DNA of 64,000 bases from the NCBI GenBank assembly GCA_028554755.1, contig JAPTOF010000025.1, positions 186,001 through 250,000 on the forward strand, given 5' to 3'. Below are positions 45,953 to 56,752 of the stretch, piece by piece (position 1 is the stretch's first letter; each line of letters starts with the position of its first letter). Below the pieces are notes generated by a model. The model saw nothing but the letters and a program-made list of their open reading frames with translations, searched no databases and had not been told where the DNA came from. The stretch is from Cordia subcordata. Its lineage: Eukaryota > Streptophyta > Magnoliopsida > Boraginales > Cordiaceae. The position numbers were made by a program, and so were the translations under genes.

Positions 45953-47718
45953 TTTTGTTTTGCGGATCAAGTAGTAAATTTTATTGCTACAAATCAGATT
46001 TGTACAAGTACAAAGATGGTGAAAAACCATCAAAACCTAAACAAGTAAATCATCAAGTTTCCGTAATTTACAAAGGGATTTGTTCAAATGTGCTGAAGGA
46101 ACTTCCTATTACAAGAAATTTTGACTCTAACATCATTAAAAATTGTGTTACAAACAAATTCCTCTGTCTTTGCTTCGTTCTTGAAGATTCTTCTATTTCT
46201 TTCCATCCAAATGTGATAGACAGTAGCGCCCAAGAGATGCTTGAGGATTGATGCTTTCAAGTGTTTCTCATGAGCAAATGGAGTGATATAGTTGAAGATG
46301 TCTTGCCAACAAATAAGGCTTTCCGGAACAAGAGTTAAAGACATGCCAAATCTCCAAATACGTCTAGTAAAACTACATTCAAAAAAGAGATGATCTCTAG
46401 TTTCGCATCCCATATAGCAAAAGATGCAAGTGGTGCTATTGTTAAGCCCCCAAAATGAAATTCTGAATCTTGTAGCAAGGCGGTCATGATGTGCAAGCCA
46501 AACAATAAAACTATGCTTTGGGTTGTGACCCTTGTGCCAAATGATATTATGACCGCTGAAATGATTTCCTTTGATTCTAATATGCTCCCATGTATGTTTG
46601 AAAGAAAATTCACCATTAGGAGAAGGAGTCCAAGCAAAAGAGTCTTGTGAATTCTCATCAAGCGCAAAGCTAGGTGCTTCAATAGAGGAGAGATGTAAAG
46701 GCCAACTCCAAGAGCCATTGAGAAAAATATCACTAACCTTTGCAAAGATGGATGGGGAAGGAAAGATGTTGCTCCAATGTTCCAAAAGTGGTCCATCTTT
46801 ATGCCAATTGTCAATCCAAAAGTGAGTGTTCATACCATTCCCAATGTAGTGCTTGGTAAAGTTTCTTGCATGGTCACGGCATGAAAGGATAGCCTTGAAA
46901 ATCCAACTAGTATCATGAGCTGCTTGCAAAGTCCAAATGGAAGAATCCTTGATATAATTGCAATGAATCCATTGGCTCCAAAGTGATTCTTTAACAGCAT
47001 ACATTCTCCAAAAATTTTGAGCATAAAAACTTTGTTGATTTCTTCAATTCTTGAATGCCAAGACCACCTTCATTGAAAGGTAAACAAAGATCTTTCCAAG
47101 CAACTTTGGGGCCCGTCTCTCCAAAGGAAAGCTTTAAATTTTGATTCAATGGCTGCCAAGAGACTTTTTGGAAGAAGGATAGCATTTGCCCAATATGCAC
47201 AAATTTGAATGAGAGTGGACTTGATAAGAACAAGTCTACCCGCAAAGGACAGCCAATTATTGCACCAAGCATCAAGTCTCGAATCTTCTCCAATAGTGGG
47301 TAGCAATCCGCCTTCCGAAGCTTCCCAGACACAAGAGGGATGCCTAAATACCGGATAGGAAGTTCACCCTCATGGAAGCCCACTCTTCGAATAATGGCAT
47401 CTTTGTTATCATTAGAAATTCCCCCAAAGAAAATGTCACTCTTGGATGGATTAATGTTCAGCCCGGAGAGAGTAGCAAAGGTCTTCAAAGTGTCCATAAT
47501 GCAATCAATAGATGATAAATCACCTTTGCAAAAAATGAAGAGATCATCCGCAAAACAAAGGTGGTTAAGCTTTAATCTTATGCATTTAGGATGAAAGTGG
47601 AATCGTGGGTTATCTTCCAGCTTATTCATCATACATGAGAGCACCTCCATACAAATGACAAAAAGGTAAGGCGAAATGGGATCTCCTTGCCTTATACCAT
47701 TAATGCTATTATCTTCCG
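45953..47718 (-). mobile_element. Family C LINE, 5'-truncated, RT end to zf-RVT
   Basis: Poly(A) is seen as the T-rich start TTTTGTTTTGCGG, 3' end CTTGATCCGC. The TSD is GCTTCTTTCACAATGTT (45936-45952) against GCTTCGTTCACAATGTT (47719-47735), one mismatch. It encodes, leftward, the RT palm after FADD (47650-46991; LCFADDLFIFC, RYLGIPLVSGKL) and the zf-RVT (47004-46084; FSFKHTWEHIRIKGNHFSGH, CIFCYMGCETRDHLFFEC, YHIWMERNRRIFK). It is frameshifted near 47290, 47110 and 47000. The 5' junction carries about 20 bases of filler (47699-47718). Confidence 0.88.
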
Positions 47719-47735
47719 GCTTCGTTCACAATGTT

Positions 47736-49281
47736 ATAAAAGGAAGGAGAAGCAAGAGCACTATTAATGCTATTATGAATGATGATGGCACTCTCCTTAC
47801 CTCTTGTAAGGATATCAAGGCTGAATTCATTTCCTACTTAAAGCATCTCCTTGGTACTCCAAAGTCTACACATGCCAATGTGAACACCATTAAAGGTATT
47901 CTTGGGAAAACTACTGGGGAGGATCTCTCGGCCAACCTTGCTGCTCCTATCTCCTTGGACGAGATCAAGAACACACTCTTCTCCATTAATTCCAACAAAA
48001 GTCCGGGCCCGAATGGATTTACCTCACATTTCTATATGAATGCTTGGAATATTGTGGGTGGTGACGTTCTCAATGCTATTAGCTCCTTTTTCACACCTCC
48101 AAGAAGCTCCTTAAAGAGGTAAATGCAGCATACATTGCTCTTGTACCTAAAGTCCATAACCCTACAAAGGTTAAAGACTTTAGGCCCATTTCTTATTGCA
48201 ATACCATTTACAAATGTATTTCCAAGATCCTTGCAAATAGAATTAAAGCTTGCCTACCTTCTATTATTTCCTGGAATCAGTCTGCTTTTATTGAAGGAAG
48301 GCTCATCAACGAGAACATTCTTGTTGCTCATGACATATTTAGAGGCTATTCTAGAGCCCATATCTCTCCAAGATGTGCTTTGAAAGTTGACATCATGAAA
48401 GCTTTTGACTCTCTTAGTTGGGATTTCATTGAAACTACTCTTCATGCTTTTGGTTTTCCAAGCCCCTTTATTGGATGGATTATGGCATGTATTACCACTC
48501 CTAGTTTCTCCGTCTCCGTTAATGGAAGTCTTGAAGGATTTTGCAAAGGGGCAAATGGAATTAGGCAAGGTGATCCTCTCTCCCCCTGTATCTTTGTTAT
48601 TCATATGGAAGTTCTTTCATCCATGCTTAACAAGCTTGAGCATAACCCAAGTTTTGGGTACCATCCCAAATGTGCAAAACTGAAGCTAAATCACATTTGC
48701 TTTGCGGATGACCTTTTCATCTTTTGTAAGGGAAACTTGGAGTCCATAAATCGCATTTTGGAAATTTTGAAGGAGTACCACCGGTTCTGGGGACTCAAGG
48801 TAAACAGCAACAAAAGTGATGCATTCTTTGGGGGTGTTTCACAAAATGTTAAGCAACTCATCCTCGGAAAACTTGACTTTCAAGAAGGTCAATTGCCTAT
48901 AAGGTACTTAGGTGTGCCTTTGGTCACCCGCAAACTTCGAAAAGGAGATTGTGGACCTCTCTTGGAAAAAAATTAATGGGAGAATTGAGCAATGGACAAC
49001 TAAGTGGCTTTCTTATGCGGGAAGACTTCTCCTCATCAAATCCACTCTTCAACAAATTTGTGCATATTGGGCTATAAACTTACTCATACCTAAATGCATC
49101 ATCAAGGAAATTGAATCAAAGTCTAGTGCCTTCCTTTGGAGAGACACGGGTGCTAGGATTGCTTGGAACAACATTTGTATGCCACAGGATGAGGGTGGCT
49201 TGGGAGTTAGATCTCTGGAGAAATCAACCACACTTACTTCATCAAGGTTTTTGGAGAATGTATGCTCACCGGACACACTTT
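47736..49281 (+). pseudogene. Array unit 5: RT
   Basis: Open 47736-48122 (GRRSKSTINAIMNDDGTLL, NKSPGPNGFTSHFYM) to the five-T frameshift. Open again 48380-48976 (KVDIMKAFDSLSWDF, GANGIRQGDPLSPC, HICFADDLFIFC, RYLGVPLVTRKL) to the shared LLEKN stop. The thumb lies in the fusion frame that starts at 48912. Small deletions near 49215 and 49270 keep that frame open. Confidence 0.87.
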
Positions 49282-49769
49282 GTGTGAAAATGAAGAATGT
49301 TCCCCTTTGTCTTTGGTCAAAAAGAGGCTTTAGCTATTTAGGCTCCTTCATTGGGAAACCAATCCAAATTGATGCTCTTACGGAATCAAGGAGGAATCTT
49401 GAACATGCGAGAATTTGCATTGAGGTTAAGTTGGAGGAAAAATCGCCAGATGAAATTTTCCCAAAGTTAAGGGATGGAACAAGAACTCGGGTTTGCGTGG
49501 AATACGCGTGGAAACCGAGTGTTTGCACTCATTGTAAGATGGTAGGTCACTTGGTTGATCAATGTTCGTCAAGACCAAACTTGCTGCCACAAAAAACTCA
49601 AGACACAAAGATGCCTCGAGACTCAAAAACATTGGATACATGGAAAGTGGTTGGGAAAAGAAAGGGGTCCAAGGAAGGAAGTGATCCACGCTTTGAGAAG
49701 CAAGAAGAGATTTCATCTACTTCTAAAGCAAGACAAGATGATGAAGGAGAGTCAGCAACATGCACATAA
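48912..49769 (+). CDS. RT thumb-DUF4283-CCHC fusion ORF, junction 5/6
   Basis: 285 codons. It has the thumb (INGRIEQW, IKSTLQQICAYW, EGGLGVRS), a short frame-shifted stretch (EKSTTLTSSRFLENVC) bounded by two single-base losses, then the junction DTLC/VKMKNVPLCLW. DUF4283 (GFSYLGSFIGKPIQ, RDGTRTRVCVEYAWKPS) and the knuckle CTHCKMVGHLVDQC, intact, follow, then the Lys/Ser tail. It ends a few codons inside the family B insertion (49753 on). Second-longest of the fusion frames. Product hypothetical. Confidence 0.42.
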   Translation: MCLWSPANFEKEIVDLSWKKINGRIEQWTTKWLSYAGRLLLIKSTLQQICAYWAINLLIPKCIIKEIESKSSAFLWRDTGARIAWNNICMPQDEGGLGVRSLEKSTTLTSSRFLENVCSPDTLCVKMKNVPLCLWSKRGFSYLGSFIGKPIQIDALTESRRNLEHARICIEVKLEEKSPDEIFPKLRDGTRTRVCVEYAWKPSVCTHCKMVGHLVDQCSSRPNLLPQKTQDTKMPRDSKTLDTWKVVGKRKGSKEGSDPRFEKQEEISSTSKARQDDEGESATCT

Positions 49770-49949
49770 GGGGATTCTCTCTCTACCATGAAACTCCTCT
49801 TCCTTCTCTCTAAAACTTTCAGCCACCCCCCCATCACCATCCGCCACCTTCTCCTTCTCCTTTGAAATCTTTCTTCTTTTTCTTCTTTTCCTCCTTCTTT
49901 TCTTCTCCCCCTTGCTGTTTTCTCTTGCCTTTTCTCCCTTTTCTTTTTC
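49753..49949 (+). promoter_or_regulatory. Family B 5' UTR, pyrimidine-rich leader
   Basis: About 197 bp. After about 25 bases the strand becomes almost pure C/T (CTCTCTCTACCATGAAACTC, CTTCCTTCTCTCT, TTCTTCTTTTTCTTCTTTTC). Shared with 21735-21910. An ATG at 49788 in the leader opens only a short frame. Promoter role is inferred. Confidence 0.45.
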
Positions 49950-52014
49950 ATGGGTAGAAAGAAGAAAACTTCTTCTCCTTCACGTCATAGTGCAAAGATT
50001 TCAGAAAGTAAAAAATCTAAAGTTAGTAAATCTAAATCCATGGCAAAGCCCAGCCATGCTCCTTCTTTAAAGGTTGATTCGGCCTCTTTTCTTGATAGTG
50101 AAGATGTCTCCTCAACCTCTAGCAAAGTTTTTAGAGAAGTCTATGATGCCCTTGAATCAGGTAAATCATTCCAAAGAACTTCATAAGCCAAATATCTTGG
50201 AGAAAAAAGAGATGGTTCAAGATTTCTTGCAAAAATCTAGTTCTCCACAAAACTCGTGCTTGCAATATGACAAAATCTTACTTGAGAAAGATCTTGCTCA
50301 GCACCTTTTTGTCTCTCCCCAAAAGAGCTCGAGTCCAATCAGCCTGAGTATGCAAGCTAAACACTTAGAATTTTCTCATAGCTCTTCTAATGGAGAATCG
50401 ACTTTGAGGGATAGAGAAGAAGAAGTTCAAGCTTTACCCAATGGTCAACACCTTTTTTGTTTAGAGGGTAATAGCTTGGCTGAAAAGACAGAATCTTTTT
50501 AGCAAAAAGGTGTGTCAGCTTTGGAAAAATCAAATCAAAACTTGTCACCAAAAAAGTCAAATATGGATCCAAAGTCTGAACCACTTTTTTCAAAAACCAT
50601 TGGGCATAAAAATGTTGAGCTTTTCCCTCCACTTCCATCTCAGTCGAAACAAGTTCATCTTGTTGGGAACATACTGCAAACTCAGCAAACAAATCAACAA
50701 AACGAAAATGCCACCTCAAATGTTTTCGCCAACTCACTAACTAATGTCAGCAAAGTTCATCTCAGTCAGCATGTTTCACAAACAAAATCCAATGAACTTC
50801 AAGCTCAAGGAGAGAATATCCAAGCTCAACATTCTCTCGGCCAAAGTTATGGAGAAAATGGAGCTCACCAAAATCAGCATAATGCTTGGAAAAGACCTCC
50901 CAAGCTAAGGTACGAACCTTCTCCACACGAGCCTTCACTTGATTGGGAAAAAGATTTTGCTGGTCATTGTGGTTATAAATTGAAACTTATTGAGCATGAA
51001 ACTAAAATTATTGATGGAGTTAGGGAAGTTATTGACCCCCGGCTGACATTTATGATAAAGGAGAGGAATTTTGGACCCATTGTTTAGTTGGAAAAATCCT
51101 TGGGCCCCCCTCTCCTTTCTTTCTCATTAAAAATATGGTGGATTTTGCATGGAAGAAATATGGATTGGCGGACATTTTTTCGAAAGGAAAAGGCTTATTT
51201 GTTTTCAAGTTTGAAAAGGAAGAGTATTGCCAAAAAGTCGTGGAACCACTCTGGCATGTCAATCATAGGCCTCTTTTGCTAAGGAAATGGGAACCAAACT
51301 TGCAATTTGTCAACTTAAAATGCAATAAGATTCCATTATGGGTGAAACTTCGAGAAGTGCCTTTAAGCTTATGGTCGAGAGAGGGGCTGAGTTACATTGC
51401 TTCCTTTATAGGGAGGCCTCTACAAATGGATGCCTTAACTGAATCAAGGAGGAACTTGGAGTTTGCTAGAGTTTGTATAGAAGTTGATCTTGATAGTCAT
51501 CTTCCAATTGAAATCTACCCCAAGTTAAGAGATGGTACCAAAACCAAAGTTGAAGTGGAGTATGCTTGGAAACCTTCAAAGTGTACAAATTGCAAAATGG
51601 TTGGGCATGTGGAAAAATTCTACCCTCTTCTTCAATAACCAATAGCTCAACAACAAAGGGCTGCCCCACTACTACAAAGCTGAAGAAAAGTGAAGAATGG
51701 CATGTTGTGGAAAAAAAGATTCTACATTGGATAAGAATGCTCCTAACTTTGAAAGGCATTCTCCATCTTCGCTGGTTTCCAAAGGAAATGATGATGTTAG
51801 AGCAAACAAAAATAAGACTAGATCTCCTAGCCCTCCTAGAAGATCTAGTCCAAGAAGAAACTCCCTTAGCGAAACAAAGAACTCCTTTAATGTTCTTGGG
51901 AGTGATGTTGATATTGAAGAAGCAAATCAGAATCAAAAAGATCTTTTCATGGAAGGAGTCCATCATCTTTCATTAGTGGAGCCTCATGCTTCCACCTCTC
52001 CACCTCAACAATGA
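49950..52014 (+). pseudogene. Family B ORF1 (copy 3), broken
   Basis: Starts MGRKKKTSSPSRHSAKISES. Landmarks: VDSASFLDSEDVSSTSSKVF, REVYDALESGKSF, FPPLPSQS, RYEPSPHEPSLDW, DUF4283 (about 51040-51560), and a zinc knuckle whose last Cys is Tyr (TGC to TAC at 51621-51623). Breaks: frameshift near 50170, CAG to TAG at 50500-50502, a lost base near 51040, TAA near 51637 and a frameshift before 51697. The C-terminal part (51697-52014) has SPSPPRRSSPRRNSLSET and ends QQ-TGA overlapping the ORF2 ATG. Confidence 0.87.
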
Positions 52015-55000
52015 TTTTTTGCTCTTGGAACATAAGGGGATTCAATTCCCCTAGGAAACAAAAGGAAGTGAAGGTTTTGGTCAATAAACACAAATTAGAT
52101 TTCTTCTGCATTTTGGAAACTAAAGTTACAAGCGATGATTGTATTAAGAAGATTGGCTCCACATTTGAAGATTTTGGCTTTTTGAACTATGTGAATGATT
52201 CCATTAAGGGCCGGCTCTGGTTTTTTTGGGAAAAAAATATCAATATTAGCATTGTGGATTCTTTTGATCAAGGGCTGCTTTGCATTGTTGAAAAGCGCAT
52301 GGTGCATCCTTTTCTTGTGGCATTTGTCTATGGCCGCAATGATCCTCTTAGGAGAAAAGCTCTCTGGAATAAGATTAAAGAATGGAGTTTCATATGTGGT
52401 AATGGGAAACTTTGCGTTTTGGGTGATTTCAATGAAGTCCTTTTCTGTGGTGACAAGTCAAACTCCTCTTCTATTTCTCCTAATGCCAAAGATTTTGCAA
52501 ATTGCTTGATCAAAGCAAATCTGAAGGAGTTAAAAGCACACGGTCCACATTTCACTTGGACAAATAAGAGCTCTCTTGGGAACTTCTTGGCATGTAAACT
52601 TGATAGGGCTTTGGTCAATGCAAATTGGATTCATAATAAGCAAGACTCGTTTCTTTTGGTGGATAGCCCGGGCATATCCGATCATAGTCCTCTCATTGTC
52701 CATTCTTGCAAGTCTTGGATCTCCACTCCAAAACCTTTTAAATTCTACAATGCTTGGTCAAAACACAAGGATTTCTTGAAGCTTGTCGAGGAACATTGGA
52801 GTGTGAGGGTTTTTGGCACTCCTATGTTTTCTCTCTTTCAAAAACAAAAATCTCTCAAGCAAGCACTAAAGTCTTTCAACAAGAAATACTTTACTACCAT
52901 TCTGAGTTCTCTCTTGAAGCTCCAAAATATCCTCCATGAAGTTCAGATTGAGACTCTCAATGGAAATATTAGGGCTGATTTGATCGAAAAGGAAAAGAAT
53001 TTGCTGAAGAGTATTGATGAATTGGATAACATTTATAAATCTATGCTTTCTCAAAAAGCACGGGTAAATTGGATCAAAGAAGGGGATGCAAATTCTAAGT
53101 TCTTCCACAACACAATCAAAGGTAGAAGGCATAAAAGCTCCATTTGCATGGTCAAGAATGATGAAAATCAGATTCTCACAAATGAGCAAGAAGTCAAGGC
53201 TGAATTTGTTGAGTATTTTAAGAAGCTCCTTGGCACTCCTTCAAGCTCTCTTGCTACTACTGAATTGATCAAAAATATTGTCGGTAAGACAATTAAAGTT
53301 GAAGAAGCAAACTCTCTTTTGGCTCCTATCACTCATGATGAGATTAAGAGTACACTTTTTTCACTCAATCCAAACAAATCTCCAAGTCCGGATGGCTTTA
53401 CTTCTCATTTCTACATGGCCTCTTGGGAAATTATTGGTGAGGATGTTTTGAAGGCTATTACCTCGTTCTTTCAATCTTGCAATCTTCTTAAGGAGGTAAA
53501 TACAACTATCATTACTCTTGTGCCTAAAATGCAAAATCCATACATGGCTAAAGACTATAGGCCGATTTCTTGCTGCAATACTATATACAAATGTATCTCC
53601 AAGATTCTTGCAAATAGAATAAAAAATTGCTTGCCTCACATCATCTCTTGGAACCAATCCGCATTTCTCAAGAATAGACTCCTAAAGGAAAACATCCTCA
53701 TTGCTCATGAACTTATGAGAGGCTATGCAAGAAATCACATCTCCTCTAGATGTGCTCTCAAAGTGGACATCATGAAAGCTTTTGATTCTCTCAATTGGAA
53801 ATTCATTGAAGTCTCCCTTGTTGCTTTTGGCTTCCCTACAAAGTTTGTGAATTGGATTATGGCTTGCATCACCACCACTAGTTTCTCTATTGCTATTAAT
53901 GGTGGACTGGAGGGCTTTTTTCAAGGAGCTAATGGAATTCGACAAGGTGATCCTTTATCACCCTATATCTTTGTCATTTGTATGGAGGTCCTCACGTGCA
54001 TGCTAAATAAGCTTGAAAGCAGCCCGTATTTTGACTACCACCCAAAGTGCTCATCTTTGAAGCTAAATCACCTTTGCTTTGCGGATGATCTTTTCATTTT
54101 TTGCAAAGGAAATCTTCAATCTATTACAAGCATCAAGGAAGTTTTGGACCTCTTCTCCACATATTCACGGCTCAACATCAATCAAGCTAAAAGTAATATT
54201 TTCTTTGAGGAGTTCGGATGACATAAAGCAAACAATCCTTCAACAATTGGAATTCAAAGAAGGTATTCTTCCCATCCGCTACCTTGGTATTCCTCTTGTC
54301 TCAAGAAAACTAAGGAAAGCTGATTGCATGCCTCTCCTTGAAAAGATCAATGCAAAGCTTGAAAATTGGGCAAACAAATGGCTCTCCTTTGCTGGAAGAC
54401 TTGTTCTCATCAAATCCATTCTTATGCAAATTTGTTCCTTTTGGGCAAGTGCTTTCCTCCTCACAAAAGGTACAATGGCAGCAATTGAATCAAAATTCAG
54501 ATCCTTCCTTTGGAGAGGTACTGGCCAAAAATTACTTGGAAAGATGTTTGCTTACCATTCCTTGAAGGGGGTCTTGGAATTCGAAGATTGAGTGAGATCA
54601 ATATCACTTACTTACTCAAAATCTTTTGGAGAATGTATGCCACCAAAGACACTCTTTGGAGCAAGTGGATCTATGCAAATTATATCAAGAATAGCTCCAT
54701 TTGGTCCATACAAATTCCTCATGCTGTAAGTTGGATCATAAAGTCTCTTTTGCAAATCCGTGGAGTTGCAAGGAATTTCATCCAACATAAACTTGGCAAT
54801 GACACAAATACTTTTTTTTGGCTGGACAATTGGCATCAAGAAGGTCCTCTTCTCGACCATTGGAGCTCAACCTTCCCTTCACCTCCTTTGCTTGCCAAGG
54901 TTTGCGACATCTATATTAATGGTCAATGGACTTGGCCTTTAAATCTTCTCCATGTCCAGATTCCACTTGTCAATCTTGATGAAAATGTCCATGATTCTTC

Positions 55001-55600
55001 TCTTTGGCTACCTTCAAAGAACGATAATTTTTCATTTAAGCTTACTTGGGATCATATTCGTAAGAAGGGTCATACAGTTAACTGGCACAATTTGGTTTGG
55101 CACAAAGGTCATAACCCTAGACATGGTTTCATTTGCTGGCTTGTTTTTCATGATCGGCTTTCAACTCTTCAAAAATTATTAAGTTGGGGGACTGATTGCA
55201 AACCCACTTTGTATCTTTTGTCGCATGGGTTGTGAAACAAGAGATCACCTTTTTTTCGAATGTAGCTTCACACGCAGAATTTGGAGACATGGTCTTGCAA
55301 TCTCCCTTGTTCCAGATAAGTTGATTTGTTGGGATGAAATTTGTGCCTATCTCACACCTTTTGCTCTTGAAAATAACTTGAAAGCTACTATCCTTAAGCA
55401 TCTTCTTGGAGCATCCGTACCACATTTGGGTTGAAAGAAACCAGCGTATTTTCAAGCAAGAAGCAAAGACGGAGGATCAAATCACAAGTACTATCTTCAA
55501 TGAAGTTAGAACTCGTATTATCTTTGGTAGGAAATTTCCTTCAAATGCGCTGAATATTGCCTTATGTAAATTGTGCAAATTAGATGAGATACTTGGTTAG
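52011..55600 (+). pseudogene. Family B ORF2 (copy 3): endonuclease-RT-zf-RVT
   Basis: The longest open frame of the window, 736 codons (52011-54221). Endonuclease (MIFCSWNIRGFNSPRKQKE, ILETKV, VLGDFNEVLFCGDKSN, CKLDRALVNANW, SDHSPLIV), linker (INWIKEGDANSKFF-like), RT (NKSPSPDGFTSHFY, YRPISCCNTIYKCIS, KVDIMKAFDSLNW, GIRQGDPLSPYIF, HLCFADDLFIF). A two-base loss at FFGGVPDD near 54212 breaks it. The thumb continues 54240-54591, one base is lost near 54522, and the zf-RVT runs 54510-55235. The extra G near 55187 and a loss near 55417 shift the last part (CETRDHLFFECSF, HIWVERNQRIFKQE), which stops at 55600. Confidence 0.9.
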
Positions 55601-55693
55601 GTTTGTCCATTCCTTTTTCTGATTCTTGTACTTGAACGTTTCTTTTATGAAATCTTACTTACTCAGCAAAAAAAAAAGATGATGAAGGAGAGT

Positions 55694-56680
55694 TTGTTGA
55701 GCCATCTCCACCAAGGATGGTACGAAAATAGCAACCAAAAGAATCAAATTCTTTCAAAGCAGTTGATAAGTTTAAAAATGGAGAGGATGAAGAAATTGAG
55801 CATACAACAAACTATGGCAGCCACTCGGATGAGCAAAATTCTGAAGGAAATGATGCTTTGGACCCGAGGTCCAATCCCCCCCTCTTGAGAAATGATTGGT
55901 TCTTGGAATATTTGGGGTCTAAACTCCCCTTGCAAACAAAAAAAAGTGAAGGCTTGAATCAACAAGCACATATTGGATAGTTTTTGTTTTTTGGAAACCA
56001 AGGTCAATGAGAACAATGCCATTGCCAACTATTTCAGCACCTTGGGTTTTGCTAATCACACGGATGAGAATATAAGAGGAAGACTTTGGCTCTTTTGGAG
56101 AAATCATCTCAAAATCAACATCCTTGATGGCATGGAACAAGGTATTCTTTGTCATCTCTCCATTGCTGCAAATTGCTCTTTTTTCATTGGATTTATCTAT
56201 GGAAAGAACACTCCTTCATCGAGGAGATTACTTTGGAAAAAAATTAAAATTTGGAGTGATTGGTGTCTGGATGGTCCACTTTGCATTATGGGTGATTTCA
56301 ATGAAATCCTTCATGGTGGGGATAGATCCACTTCCTGGAGTATTCCATGTAGTGCATACGATTTCAAACAATGTGTTGCTCAAGCCAAATTACACGAAAC
56401 AACAGCTTTTGGTCCGCACTTCGCATGGTCCAACCAAAGCTCACATGGAAACTACATTGCAAGCAAAATCGATCGGGCACTCGTTAATTCACAACGGATG
56501 GGGCACATGGAGAACTCTTTCCTCTTGGTTGACAATCCCGGTATTTCAGATCATTGCCCTCTCATTTTGCATACCAACTTGATCATGCATTCCTCCCCAA
56601 AGCCATTCAAATTCTACAATGCATGGACATCTCATGAATTCTTTTTACCTTTTGTGGAAAAGCATTAGAGTGCGCGGGTC
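55694..56680 (+). pseudogene. Array unit 6: ORF1 tail and endonuclease
   Basis: The ORF1 tail resumes after the TSD, ATGA overlap at 55892, type II TGA. Endonuclease open 55973-56668 (FCFLETKVNENNAIANYF, MGDFNEILHGGDRSTSW, SKIDRALVNSQR, SDHCPLILH) to a TAG at EKH (56666-56668). Cut at GCGCGGGT by the family E element. Confidence 0.86.
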
Positions 56681-56752
56681 TTTTTTTTTTTGCGAGACAA
56701 GTAAGGAAATTTATTCATGAAAGAAACAACAAATTTACAAATACAAAACTGA

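Larger units (their letters stand above)
44195..49281 (+). repeat. Array unit 5
   Basis: Net length 3304 bp after removing the family C fragment with one TSD copy (1783 bp). Pieces: 44195-45952 and 47736-49281. Type II. Confidence 0.9.
49753..55677 (+). mobile_element. Full-length family B LINE with perfect TSD
   Basis: 5925 bp between perfect TSDs GATGATGAAGGAGAGT (49737-49752 and 55678-55693). Layout: 5' UTR 49753-49949, ORF1 49950-52014, ATGA overlap, ORF2 52011-55600, 3' UTR of about 65 bp, 3' end CTTACTTACTCAGC, A(10). The only uninterrupted full-length LINE in the window, so it serves as the reference for family B. Despite the perfect TSD both ORFs are broken. It sits in the ORF1 tail of array unit 6, at the same point as family C in unit 2. 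Confidence 0.93.

Noticed and set aside
52011..54221. The long ORF2 frame as a host gene with a DNase I-like or RT function
   Set aside because: It lies between a LINE ORF1 and zf-RVT within perfect TSDs, so it is the LINE ORF2.
49282..55677. RNase H domain after the zf-RVT
   Set aside because: ORF2 of every family stops soon after the IWxERNxR stretch; no RNase H motif follows.
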